A program made the position numbers and the translations under genes. Under the pieces are notes generated by a model. That model made no database searches, was not told the origin of the DNA, and was given only the letters and a program-made list of their open reading frames with translations. A stretch of DNA of 64,000 nt from Glutamicibacter sp. PS. Lineage in GTDB: Bacteria > Actinomycetota > Actinomycetes > Actinomycetales > Micrococcaceae. The stretch covers positions 1,420,971 to 1,484,970 of the forward strand of contig JANCMB010000001.1 of assembly GCA_031317595.1 (NCBI GenBank). The letters are read 5' to 3'. How positions within the stretch are numbered: position 1 is the stretch's first letter; the number at the start of each line of letters is the position of its first letter. This document shows positions 18,817 through 27,358 of this stretch, one piece after another.

Positions 18817-19461
18817 TTACTTCTCCGCTCCCTTCGCCGTCGCACGTGGCCGTGCGGCGCCCATACCGCGATCGGCTGCGTAATCCGACAGCAGTTCCCT
18901 CAAATTCTTGCGACCGCGGTGCAAGCGCGACATCACCGTGCCGATCGGCACCCCAAGAATCTCCGACGCTTCCTTGTAGCTGAAGCCCTCGACGTCGACG
19001 AAGTACACCGCCAGGCGGAAGTCCTCGCCGATGGACTGTAGCGCGGCCTTCACATCGGAATCCGGCAGGTGGTCCAGGGCCTCGGCCTCGGCCGAACGCA
19101 GCCCCGTGGAGCTGTGCTCCATGGAGGCGGCCATCTGCCAGTCCTCAACCGTGTCGGTGGAGGTGCGCAGCGGTTCACGCTGCCGCTTGCGGTAGAGGTT
19201 GATATAGGTGTTGGTCAGGATGCGGTACAGCCAAGCCTTCAGGTTCGTCCCGGGCTTGTACTGGTGGAAGGCGGAGTAGGCCTTGGTGTAGGCCTCCTGA
19301 ACCAGGTCCTCGGCGTCGGCCGGGTTGCGCGCCATGCGCAGGGCCGCCGAATAGAGCTGGTCGACATACTCCAAGGCGTCCCGCTCAAAGCGCTCGCGGC
19401 GCTGGGCCTCGGATTCCTCCGTGGGCCGCGAAGCGTCGGCATCGAAAGTGTTATCAGTCAT
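18817..19461 (-). CDS. sigR: ECF sigma factor SigR/SigH (thiol-oxidative stress)
   Basis: Group 4 sigma-70 factor, 214 residues from ATG 19461. Region 2 includes [20 protein letters not shown] and the -10-reading part ([20 protein letters not shown]). Region 4 has the helix-turn-helix [20 protein letters not shown]. It directs RNA polymerase to genes for thioredoxin, mycothiol and protein quality control when RsrA is oxidised. The same frame is open upstream to a GTG at 19560, giving a form 33 residues longer; both products may be real (see the promoter entry). Confidence 0.92.
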   Translation of the reverse strand: MTDNTFDADASRPTEESEAQRRERFERDALEYVDQLYSAALRMARNPADAEDLVQEAYTKAYSAFHQYKPGTNLKAWLYRILTNTYINLYRKRQREPLRTSTDTVEDWQMAASMEHSSTGLRSAEAEALDHLPDSDVKAALQSIGEDFRLAVYFVDVEGFSYKEASEILGVPIGTVMSRLHRGRKNLRELLSDYAADRGMGAARPRATAKGAEK

Positions 19462-19569
19462 CACGAATGAGTCTACGCGCCCTTCGGGGCGGCGAGAAGG
19501 AGCCTGCGCGGCACCTCGGTGCGCGGCGGAGGCCGTGGTGGTCTGCTGCATCGTCGTCACATACTGTGC

Positions 19570-19595
19570 AACCGCGCGGTGCGGGCCGTTATTCC
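19570..19595 (-). promoter_or_regulatory. SigR-type autoregulatory promoter of sigR
   Basis: On the minus strand GGAAT (19595-19591) is separated by exactly 18 bases from GTT (19572-19570). This is the consensus GGAAT-N18-GTT of SigR/SigH promoters. It points at sigR, so SigR should activate its own operon. Transcription would begin about 5-10 bases downstream, at or next to the GTG at 19560, which opens the long SigR frame. Confidence 0.85.
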
Positions 19596-19667
19596 CCGGC
19601 GCGCCTCGGCTAGGATTAATACACAGGTAGAGTCCGCCCTAAACCTCGAGGATGTGCGATTTCAAGC

Positions 19668-20996
19668 GTGAGCACCACGAACGAGCTGCAGAACTACTGG
19701 CCCGCCCCACTGGCGGCCGGTCCACTGAACGCAACGGTTACCGTCCCCGCCTCCAAGTCATTAAGTAACCGCTATCTGTTGCTCGCCGCACTGGCCACCG
19801 GGCCCAGCACCATCCACAACCTGCTGATCAGCCGCGACACCGAGCTGATGCTGCAGGCTCTTGCCGCCTTCGGGGTGCAGATCGAGCGCGAGGAACGCGC
19901 CGACGGGTCCACCACCGTGCGCGTGCAGCCCCCGCAGCGGCTCACCACGCACGAGGTGCACGTCGACTGTGGCTTGGCCGGGACCGTGATGCGCTTCGTG
20001 CCCGCGCTGGCCGCGGCCGCCGGAGCGCAGGCCCATTTCGACGGGGATCCGGCCGCACGCGTGCGTCCCATGGCTCCGGTGCTCGACGCGCTGGCCCGGC
20101 TCGGTGCCCGCTTCGACTTCGGCGGGGAGCCAGGCAAGCTTCCCTTCAGCATCGACGCGGGTGCGGTGCGCGGCGGGCAACCGATCACCGTCGACGGGTC
20201 GGCCTCCTCGCAGTTCGTCTCCGCCCTGCTGCTGGTGGGGCACGCCCTACCCGGCGGGCTGCAGCTCAAGGCCGCCGACGGTCCACTGGCCAGCGGTGAC
20301 CACATCGCGATGACCGTGCAGACGCTGCGTGAGCTCGGGGTGCAGGTGAACGTCGACGCGGATGGACGCGGCTGGCAGATCGCCGAACAGCCCATGGTCG
20401 GCTTCGAGGTCACCGTGGAACCCGACCTGTCCAACGCCGGCCCCTTCCTGGCTGCCGCGCTGGTGGCCGGCGGCACCGTGCGCATCCCCTTCTGGCCGAA
20501 GGAAACCACCCAGGTCGGCGGCAAATGGGTGCAGATTCTCGGCGATATGGGCGCGCGCATCGAATTGGATGACGCCTCGGTGCTGCACGTGCATGGCGGA
20601 GATGAGATCCGCGGTATCGACTACGCCGACGCCTCGGAGCTCGCCCCCACGCTGGCGGCGCTGTGCGCACTAGCGAACTCCCCCAGCGAACTGACCGGCA
20701 TCGGACACCTGCGCGGGCACGAAACCGACAGGCTGGCGGCGCTGGAAACCGAATTGCGTCGCGTCGGCGCCTACGTCGAACAAACGGATACCGGCCTGCG
20801 CATCGTCCCCGGTCCGCGCCGCGCCGCCGACCTGCTCAGCTACGAGGATCACCGGATGGCCACCGCCGGTGCCATCCTGGGGCTGGCGATCGACGGGGTG
20901 CGCGTGCAGAATATCGGCACCACCGCGAAAACCATGCCGGACTTCCCCCGGCTCTGGCAGGATATGGTCGCCACCGGCCAGGCGGGGCGCGGCTAA
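19668..20996 (+). CDS. aroA: 3-phosphoshikimate 1-carboxyvinyltransferase (EPSP synthase)
   Basis: The 442-residue enzyme joins shikimate-3-phosphate and phosphoenolpyruvate in the sixth step of the shikimate pathway. Visible family marks are PASKSLSNRYLLLAALATG near the N-terminus, GLAGTVMRF near residue 104, the substrate-binding RPMAPVLDAL, and DHRMA near residue 407. The start is GTG 19668. It shares a promoter region with the divergent sigR and overlaps the start of rsgA by one base. Confidence 0.95.
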   Translation: MSTTNELQNYWPAPLAAGPLNATVTVPASKSLSNRYLLLAALATGPSTIHNLLISRDTELMLQALAAFGVQIEREERADGSTTVRVQPPQRLTTHEVHVDCGLAGTVMRFVPALAAAAGAQAHFDGDPAARVRPMAPVLDALARLGARFDFGGEPGKLPFSIDAGAVRGGQPITVDGSASSQFVSALLLVGHALPGGLQLKAADGPLASGDHIAMTVQTLRELGVQVNVDADGRGWQIAEQPMVGFEVTVEPDLSNAGPFLAAALVAGGTVRIPFWPKETTQVGGKWVQILGDMGARIELDDASVLHVHGGDEIRGIDYADASELAPTLAALCALANSPSELTGIGHLRGHETDRLAALETELRRVGAYVEQTDTGLRIVPGPRRAADLLSYEDHRMATAGAILGLAIDGVRVQNIGTTAKTMPDFPRLWQDMVATGQAGRG

Positions 20997-22090
20997 TGCG
21001 GTATTCGCAGTGGGATGAGTCGGCCGCCAAGGTCCGCCCCAATAAGCGTGGTTCCCGGCCGCGCACCAAAGAGCGCCCCAGCTACGAGGACGCCGAGATC
21101 GGGCGGGTGATCACGGTGGACCGGGGGCGCTACACCGCGATTCTCGACGAGGACACCCCGCAGGAGCGCATCGTCATCGCCGCCCGCGCCCGCGAACTGC
21201 GCCGCCAGGCCGTCGTCCCGGGTGACCGGGTGGCCCTGGTCGGCGACACCAGCGGCACCCCGGATACCCTGGCGCGGCTGGTACGCGTCGAGGAACGCAG
21301 CACGGTGCTGCGCCGCAGCGCCGATGACACCGACGCGACCGCCCGCGTGGTGGTGGCCAATGTCGACGTGCTGGTGATTGTGGTGGCGGCGGCCAACCCG
21401 CAGCCGCGCACCGGTTTCGTCGACCGCGCACTGGTGGCGGCCTACGATGCAGGGATTCAGCCGGTGCTCTGCGTGACCAAGGCCGACGTGTGCGACCCGG
21501 CGCCGTTCCTCGCCCACTATGAAGGGCTGAATCTGCCGGTGGTTATTTCGCGAACCACCAGCGCCGAGGCCTCCGGTGTGGATGCCCGTGGCGCCGACGG
21601 CTCCAGCGCCCGGCTCGACGCCGCCGCGCTGGACTCGCTGCACGAGCTGCTGGCCGGGCGGGTCTCGGTGGTGCTCGGACACTCCGGCGTCGGCAAATCG
21701 ACTCTGGTCAACGCGTTGACGGGCGCGGACCGTGCCACCGGGCACGTCAATGCGGTCACCGGCCGCGGCCGGCATACCTCCTCGAACGCCCTGGCCCTGA
21801 AGCTGGGCGGCACCCCGGGATCGTGGTTGATCGACACCCCTGGCATCCGTTCCTTCGGCCTGGGACTGGTGGACCCGGATAATATCCTGCAGGCCTTCGA
21901 AGATCTGGCCGAGGTCGCCGTGCAATGCCCGCGCGGCTGCACCCACCTGGCCAGCGCTCCGGGCTGCGCGCTGAGCGAATGGGTCACCACCGAGCAGGCA
22001 CCGGCGAATGCTGCCTCCCGGCTGGAGTCCTACCGCCGCCTGGTCACCACCGAAGAAACCACCAACGAGAAGGAGCTGGGCGCCCTTTAG
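20996..22090 (+). CDS. rsgA: Ribosome small-subunit biogenesis GTPase RsgA
   Basis: A circularly permuted GTPase of 364 residues. The G4-like TKAD precedes G1 GHSGVGKST and G3 DTPG. An N-terminal OB-fold (GRVITVDRGRYTAIL) and a C-terminal zinc knuckle (CPRGCTHLASAPGCAL) complete the RsgA plan. It acts late in 30S assembly. The ATG is read out of the aroA stop (TAATG), so translation is coupled. A longer in-frame extension back to 20663 is only the shadow of aroA. Confidence 0.93.
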   Translation: MRYSQWDESAAKVRPNKRGSRPRTKERPSYEDAEIGRVITVDRGRYTAILDEDTPQERIVIAARARELRRQAVVPGDRVALVGDTSGTPDTLARLVRVEERSTVLRRSADDTDATARVVVANVDVLVIVVAAANPQPRTGFVDRALVAAYDAGIQPVLCVTKADVCDPAPFLAHYEGLNLPVVISRTTSAEASGVDARGADGSSARLDAAALDSLHELLAGRVSVVLGHSGVGKSTLVNALTGADRATGHVNAVTGRGRHTSSNALALKLGGTPGSWLIDTPGIRSFGLGLVDPDNILQAFEDLAEVAVQCPRGCTHLASAPGCALSEWVTTEQAPANAASRLESYRRLVTTEETTNEKELGAL

Positions 22091-22112
22091 CCGCCCACAA
22101 GGAGCGATTCTG

Positions 22113-22907
22113 ATGGTCTCACCGAGCCTACGCGACGACCTGGAGCTGGCCCTGCGCATGGCCGACGTCGTCGATACCTTCACCTTGGAGCGTTTCGGCG
22201 CCAATGATCTGAAGGTGGATACCAAACCGGATATGACTCCGGTCTCCGATGCGGACCGTGGCGCCGAACGCCTCATTCTGGACCTGCTTCAGGCCGAGCG
22301 GCCCGAGGATTCGGTGCTCGGCGAGGAGTTCGGGGTGCACGGAAGTTCCGCGCGCCGCTGGGTGATTGACCCGATCGATGGGACCAAGAACTTTGTCCGC
22401 CGGGTTCCGGTGTGGGCGACGCTGATTTCGCTGATGGTCGACGACGAGCCGGTGCTCGGTGTCGTCTCGGCGCCGGCGCTGGCCCGACGTTGGTACGCCG
22501 CCAGCGGTGAGGGTGCTTGGGTGCGTGAGCCCGGCACGGACGACGCCCGCCGGCTGTCGGTTTCCCAGGTGGGCTCGCTGTCCGACGCCTCGCTGTCCTA
22601 TGCGTCGCTGGATGGCTGGCAGCAGATCGACAAATTGCCGAACCTATTGGAACTGCTCTCCGCCGCCTGGCGCACCCGTGCCTATGGCGACTTCCTGTCC
22701 TACATGTTCGTGGCCGAAGGGGCCGTCGATGCGGCCTTCGAACCGGAGCTGGAGCTCTACGATATGGCGGCCCTGGTCCCCATCGTGCGCGAGGCCGGCG
22801 GCCGCTTCACCAGCATCGAAGGCCTCGAGGGATGTGCCGGTGGCAATGCATTGGCCAGCAACGGCCTGCTCCACGAGCAGATCCTGCCCTTCATCTCCAC
22901 CCGCTAA
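22113..22907 (+). CDS. hisN: Histidinol-phosphatase HisN (inositol-monophosphatase family)
   Basis: A 264-residue magnesium-dependent phosphatase. The metal-binding signature WVIDPIDGTKNF lies near residues 84-95, the first-site Glu is in EEFG, and the second Asp motif is in the C-terminal ELELYDMAAL. In actinobacteria this family supplies the histidinol-phosphate phosphatase step of histidine synthesis, which fits its constant position after aroA-rsgA. An AAGGAG site precedes the ATG. It could in principle act on other sugar phosphates. Confidence 0.87.
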   Translation: MVSPSLRDDLELALRMADVVDTFTLERFGANDLKVDTKPDMTPVSDADRGAERLILDLLQAERPEDSVLGEEFGVHGSSARRWVIDPIDGTKNFVRRVPVWATLISLMVDDEPVLGVVSAPALARRWYAASGEGAWVREPGTDDARRLSVSQVGSLSDASLSYASLDGWQQIDKLPNLLELLSAAWRTRAYGDFLSYMFVAEGAVDAAFEPELELYDMAALVPIVREAGGRFTSIEGLEGCAGGNALASNGLLHEQILPFISTR

Positions 22908-22913
22908 CCCATT

Positions 22914-23561
22914 ATGCCTAGCCCCCGCGCCTCCGACCCGCGCCGCCTGACCAGTAGCGAAGAGGACTACCTCAAGGCGCTCTACCTGCTCACCGAATGG
23001 GACGACGAGGCGGTCCGCACCGGTACCTTGGCCATCCAGTTGGGCCTCACCCCGGCCTCAGCCACCTCAATGGTGCAGAAACTCGCGGCCAAAGGCCTCG
23101 TGGACTACGTGCCACGCGGGGATATCAAGCTCAGCGAGGCCGGCCACCGGCAAGCGTTGCGGATGGTGCGCCGCCACCGAGTGCTGGAGACCTTCCTGCG
23201 CGACGAATTGGGGTACGGCTGGGATGAGGTGCACGACGAAGCGGAGGCACTGGAGCACACCGTTACGGACCGGTTTATTGATGCGCTGGATCGTCGTCTG
23301 GGGTATCCACGCCATGACCCGCACGGCGATGCGATCCCGGAAGCCGATGGAACCTTGGCCGCGCGACAGGCGGTACGCCTCGATCATTTCTCCGGCACCC
23401 AAGCGCGCGTGGCGCGCGTCAGCGACGAAGACCCGGATTTCTTGCGGCGCGCCCAGACACTCGGGCTCGTCCCGGGGGCGATCGTCCAGTTGCCGCTACC
23501 TCTATCCCCTATTGAGGCCTCATTGGTATGGGTGGTCCCGGTCTCGGCCGGCACCGCCTAG
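22914..23561 (+). CDS. mntR: DtxR-family metalloregulator, manganese type
   Basis: The 215-residue protein has an N-terminal winged helix (SSEEDYLKALYLL, then ASATSMVQKLAAKGLV), a dimerisation domain and a short FeoA-like end. The metal-site residues separate iron from manganese sensors. The Met10 position of DtxR is Asp here (EEDY), and the Cys102 position is Glu (VHDEAEALEH), as in MntR. It should therefore repress manganese importers when Mn(II) is plentiful. It lies six bases after hisN. Confidence 0.8.
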   Translation: MPSPRASDPRRLTSSEEDYLKALYLLTEWDDEAVRTGTLAIQLGLTPASATSMVQKLAAKGLVDYVPRGDIKLSEAGHRQALRMVRRHRVLETFLRDELGYGWDEVHDEAEALEHTVTDRFIDALDRRLGYPRHDPHGDAIPEADGTLAARQAVRLDHFSGTQARVARVSDEDPDFLRRAQTLGLVPGAIVQLPLPLSPIEASLVWVVPVSAGTA

Positions 23562-23576
23562 GGTGACGCCGCTGCT

Positions 23577-24065
23577 TTAGCGCGCTGCCCGACGTCCACG
23601 CGGGGCAGAGCGCGGCTTAGTCTCTGCGTCGTTCGGGGTTTCGACGACAGAGGCCGGGCGCTTATCGCGACGGTGCGGCACCACGTAGCCGCGGGTCGCC
23701 AACACCAGCAGCGCGCTCAACCCGGTGAGTACCAGCATGATAATTGCCCAGATCTGGTTCTGGTTAACGAAGTAGTGATCGACGCTGAGCCACAGTACGT
23801 AGGCTCCGACCAGATAGATCAGGTGCATCAGAATAATGCGGGTGCGCAGGCGCAAGCGTACGACGGCCTTTGGAGAGATCAGCAGCCCCCAGATCACAAG
23901 CAGTGGGACGACGACCACGATCGCGGAAACCAGCCGGGGCCATGGGAGAAAGGCCATCGCGGCCATTGCGGCGCCAAAGAGCAACCCCACCTCGAGCAGG
24001 AACGCGACCACCGCGTACAGCACTGATACGGCCGGTGACACTCGCGGGGACGATAGCTCACTCAT
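23577..24065 (-). CDS. Small membrane protein, DUF2568 (YrdB) type
   Basis: The 162-residue product has four predicted transmembrane helices (SVLYAVVAFLLEVGLLFGAA and three more), with a conserved-looking ISPKAVVRLR between helices two and three, and a basic, Pro-rich cytoplasmic tail. The pattern fits DUF2568 proteins, whose function is unknown. It is convergent with mntR, with 15 bases between stops. The family call is from pattern only. Confidence 0.6.
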   Translation of the reverse strand: MSELSSPRVSPAVSVLYAVVAFLLEVGLLFGAAMAAMAFLPWPRLVSAIVVVVPLLVIWGLLISPKAVVRLRLRTRIILMHLIYLVGAYVLWLSVDHYFVNQNQIWAIIMLVLTGLSALLVLATRGYVVPHRRDKRPASVVETPNDAETKPRSAPRGRRAAR

Positions 24066-24824
24066 CGCTTCTGGTTTCGCTCCGTTTTCACTGCTGGTCT
24101 AGTTATTCTCGCTTCAGCACCAGTCTATGTGCCCAAGCGCCGACCCGCGAATATGACAGGCCAGATACTCCTCCGGTTCGGCACCGGAACCGGCGATGGT
24201 GACGAACGCAATGCAACACGAAGGTTCGATGCGTGACTGAAGGCGTGCCCTGCTCGTAAGAAATGGGCTCTTTGCAGGATTGATCCACGACGTCGTCTAG
24301 AGCCCGCCATGTGCATCGAGTCGGCGCGGTCGAAGAACATCATGACTTGCGCCTTAACCACCACATGACGCTAATCCCGTGTTCATGCCCAGCAGGATCG
24401 AATCAGTACCGGGCGCACCCAGTCATCCCGTACGGCACTCGCTGATAGAGAACTCCCCCGCACAGGCTACCTAGAACGAATCGCGCAGGGAGCACGCCTA
24501 CCGCGACGTGTCCCTTGTTGCTATTCAAAACTGCGGCCGTACTACTGCCAGGTACACCCGATTCAAGATCTCTTGTAGAACGCAGAGTTCAGGGGCATTT
24601 GTATGCCTGTCGCTCTCGGTCTCGAGTACAACGGCTACGCGGCAACTAACTAGCGCGTCACGTGGTCTGCCTGAACACGTGACGACGTACCGATATTCTG
24701 CCCGACCGGAGCGTGTTGAGGCTTAAGTCCGATTCTGCTCACCTAGAACTGCTCATAGTTGGTGGGACTCATCGATACACAAATGTACAGAGGTCTCTGT
24801 GCATGTAGGACTTTAAGCACAGGC
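24066..24824. other. Long region without a convincing gene
   Basis: About 760 bases between the DUF2568 gene and the tmRNA terminator look poorer in G and C than the flanks. Short frames exist (for example 24103-24288 minus, 24508-24726 plus), but none has a ribosome site, codon bias or known motif. tmRNA 3' ends are common insertion sites for mobile elements, so this may be the eroded remains of one. I found no duplicated tmRNA end or recombinase fragment here. Confidence 0.5.
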
Positions 24825-24867
24825 AAAAAGTAGCCCCGGAATCTTGCCGATGCCGGGGCTTACTTTT
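24825..24867 (-). terminator. tmRNA terminator
   Basis: AAAAGTAAGCCCCGG pairs with CCGGGGCTACTTTT around a 13-base loop with one bulged A, followed by a T-run on the minus strand. It starts two bases after the tmRNA 3' end. Confidence 0.9.
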
Positions 24868-24868
24868 G

Positions 24869-25234
24869 TGGAGATGGGGAGAATTGAACTCCCGTCCGAT
24901 GTGGCTTTGCCAGGTCTTCTCCGGGCGCAGTTTGCTGTGGATTTTCTCTGCCCCAGCCATCACGCAAACAAGTGGCTGATCCGGGCACAGTTGCCTAAAT
25001 ATGTGAACGTCACCGGCAACAAGTGACATCCACAGTGGCTATCTAATCGACGCCAGATTCAGGAGCGATAGCAACTCCTGGCTGACGGACTGTCTGGCTG
25101 CTTAGGCAGCGAGAGCGAAGTCAGTGCGCTTAGATTCGGCACTTATTGTTTTGCAAAGGGCGTTAACGAGATAACTTTGCGTCCTCGGCCCGCTTCATCT
25201 GTCGCGACTCACACCGTCGAAACCGATCATCCCC
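24869..25234 (-). ncRNA. ssrA: tmRNA (ssrA)
   Basis: The 5' end GGGGATG and the 3' end CATCTCC form the tRNA-like acceptor stem, and GACGGGAGTTCAATTCTCCCC is the T-arm. The 3' CCA is not encoded. The tag frame runs 25139 to 25101 on the minus strand and encodes AESKRTDFALAA followed by a stop; the LAA end is the protease signal. The RNA rescues ribosomes stalled on broken mRNAs with SmpB, whose gene lies 110 bases upstream. Candidate promoter elements are TTGACC at 25310-25315 and TAAATA at 25289-25294, although the 15-base spacing is short. Confidence 0.95.
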
Positions 25235-25344
25235 GTATTTTGTTGTCATTCCCGACGTATCGGGTACAACCACATCTTTCGATGTAGGTATTTATCATAG
25301 CTCATCACAGGTCAAGCGCTCAACGTGAGATGAATCATCGATAC

Positions 25345-25821
25345 CTAACCGCGACGGTTGCGTTCGCGCATCGCTCGCTGAGCTTCACGGTTGTCTTGCT
25401 TTTCACGAAGCGTTTGGCGCTTGTCGAATTCACGCTTACCGCGAGCTACACCAATTTCCAGCTTGGCACGGCCAGACTTGAAATAGAGACTCAACGGCAC
25501 GATGGTCAGACCAGCTTCGGAGACCTTGCGCTCGATTTTCATCAGCTCTTGGCGGTGTAGCAACAGCTTCCGACGTCGACGAGCCGCATGATTCGTCCAC
25601 GATCCGTTCAGATACTCCGGAATGTAGCAGTTTTCGATATACAGCTCACCGCGGTAGAACTGCCCGAATCCATCCACCAGCGAGGCCTTGCCCTCACGCA
25701 GGGATTTAACTTCGGTGCCGGTGAGCACCATCCCAGCCTCGAAGGTGTCGAGAATTTCAAAGTCGTGGCGGGCCTTGCGGTTAGTCGCGATGGTGCGATC
25801 TTCCTGGTTCTTCTTGGCCAT
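25345..25821 (-). CDS. smpB: tmRNA-binding protein SmpB
   Basis: The 158-residue protein carries SmpB landmarks: NRKARHDFEILDTFEAGMVLTG, GTEVKSLREGKASL, ENCYIPEY and the basic C-terminal helix KREFDKRQTLREKQ. SmpB binds the tRNA-like end of tmRNA and places its tail in the empty mRNA channel during trans-translation. The gene is directly upstream of ssrA on the same strand. Confidence 0.96.
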   Translation of the reverse strand: MAKKNQEDRTIATNRKARHDFEILDTFEAGMVLTGTEVKSLREGKASLVDGFGQFYRGELYIENCYIPEYLNGSWTNHAARRRRKLLLHRQELMKIERKVSEAGLTIVPLSLYFKSGRAKLEIGVARGKREFDKRQTLREKQDNREAQRAMRERNRRG

Positions 25822-25876
25822 TTCTCTCCTAGACTCTTACGTGCCGGATAATGGCACGCAAGCATTAAGTCTAGCC

Positions 25877-27307
25877 CTAGAGAAGTCCCAATGGGTTAAC
25901 CGGACTACCGTTGATCACCGTTTCGAAGTGCATGTGGCAACCGGTTGAGTTACCGGTCGTACCGACATAGCCGATGACTTGCCCCTGCGAAACGTGTTGT
26001 CCATTGGAGACAGCAATGCGCGACATGTGGTGATAGTTCGTTGCCAGGGCCTTGCTCTTGACGACGCCATGCGAAATGGTGACCTTGTTGCCGGAGCTAC
26101 CACCCCAGCCGGCAAACCATACTTCGCCGTCCGCTGCAGCGTGTACCGGCGCACCACACTGGCCGCCGAAGCCCCAGTCAACGCCGGCGTGAACGTATCC
26201 GCCGCGTCCACCGTAATCGATTGTGCCCGCTGGCGTGGGGCGCCAACCGAAGGTCGAAGTAATGCGCCCGCCACTAACTGGCTTGATCAAACCCCAGCTG
26301 CTTGGCTCCGAGACCTTCTTCTTCGTCGGCGCGACATAAGAGGGACGTTTGTAGGAGGATTTCTTCCGCTTGGCTTCGGCTTCCTTGCGCTTCTGCTCAG
26401 CCTCCCAGCGCGCCTTCGCCTCGGCCTGCCGCTTGCGCTCCGCAGCCTCAGCCTTACGACGGCGTTCCTCGGCTTCGCGGATTAACCGCTCCTGACGCTC
26501 TTTAATCTGAGCGTTTACCGCTGCGTACTCTTTTTCCTGCGCTTCCAAGCGGGCCTGGATCTTAGGCTTCTGCGCCTCAAGTTCGGAGCTGAGCGCCTCG
26601 GTGCTACTGACCAACGCGTCAAGCTCGTCCTTCGCCTTCTGCGCGGCGTCTCGCGCAGCTTCTTCCTGCGCCAGAGCCTGCTCTGCTTGTTGTTTGAGGG
26701 ACGAAATTTCCTGTTCAACAGCCTCTAGGCGAACTTCGTTAGCCTTAGCGGTCGCTTCCTCTTGGGCTAGGTCGTTGTATGCAGAATTCTGCGCTTCCAG
26801 TGCACGGTTAGCTAAGTCCAAGCCATTGGCTGTAGCGGTCATGGAGTCCATGTTCAGCAACATGCCAAGCCCGCTCGAGGCTCCCCCGCGCTTATAAGCT
26901 TCCGATGCCATCGACGCGACGGCAGACTTCGCTTCGGCAATCTTCTTGGCCGTATCAGCGATGGACTGCTGCACTTGGTCGCGAGTATTTTGTGCGTTGA
27001 TCAAACGGTTATTTAGGTCCGCGACGGCAGACTGCGCGTTCTGCACGCGTGCCCGCGCATCTGCCAGTCGTCCCTGCAACACCGGAACCTGAGCTTGTTG
27101 CTCGCGGAGCTTACGGTCGGTCTCGGCAATATTCGAGTCGAGAACTTCCATATCTTGATTTAGATCGGAGATATTCTGTTCTACCTGGTCTTTGCGGTCA
27201 TCCAGCTCGTCGGCGAATGCCACGGCGGCTGGAACCACGAGCGACAGGGCCAGGACACCGCCAAGTGAAGCACGCAGAAATTTACTTCGCACGGCGTTAG
27301 ACAGCAT
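25877..27307 (-). CDS. M23 peptidoglycan hydrolase with coiled-coil (EnvC-like, FtsEX partner)
   Basis: About 476 residues: a signal peptide (LGGVLALSLVVPAAVAFA), a long coiled coil (about residues 40-300), a Lys/Ala-rich linker, and a C-terminal M23 metallopeptidase domain. The zinc ligands are in HAGVDWGF and the HMHFE motif. It should be exported and cut cell-wall peptides at division. Its place next to ftsX-ftsE matches the EnvC/PcsB/RipC scheme, in which FtsEX opens the coiled coil to activate the hydrolase. The ATG at 27307 has a GAGGAG site; the frame extends nine codons further to 27334. Confidence 0.9.
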   Translation of the reverse strand: MLSNAVRSKFLRASLGGVLALSLVVPAAVAFADELDDRKDQVEQNISDLNQDMEVLDSNIAETDRKLREQQAQVPVLQGRLADARARVQNAQSAVADLNNRLINAQNTRDQVQQSIADTAKKIAEAKSAVASMASEAYKRGGASSGLGMLLNMDSMTATANGLDLANRALEAQNSAYNDLAQEEATAKANEVRLEAVEQEISSLKQQAEQALAQEEAARDAAQKAKDELDALVSSTEALSSELEAQKPKIQARLEAQEKEYAAVNAQIKERQERLIREAEERRRKAEAAERKRQAEAKARWEAEQKRKEAEAKRKKSSYKRPSYVAPTKKKVSEPSSWGLIKPVSGGRITSTFGWRPTPAGTIDYGGRGGYVHAGVDWGFGGQCGAPVHAAADGEVWFAGWGGSSGNKVTISHGVVKSKALATNYHHMSRIAVSNGQHVSQGQVIGYVGTTGNSTGCHMHFETVINGSPVNPLGLL

Positions 27308-27358
27308 GGGTCTCCTCAATAAAGTTCGCAGCAACGTAATTGCTATGTAACGAACGTA

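Noticed and set aside
24103-24364. Two overlapping short minus-strand frames beside the DUF2568 gene
   Set aside because: No ribosome site, no motif, and composition unlike coding DNA.
24869-25234. tmRNA as attachment site of the present prophage
   Set aside because: Unbroken housekeeping genes (smpB to prfB and the Tad set) lie between it and the phage genes, and no duplicated tmRNA end was seen.
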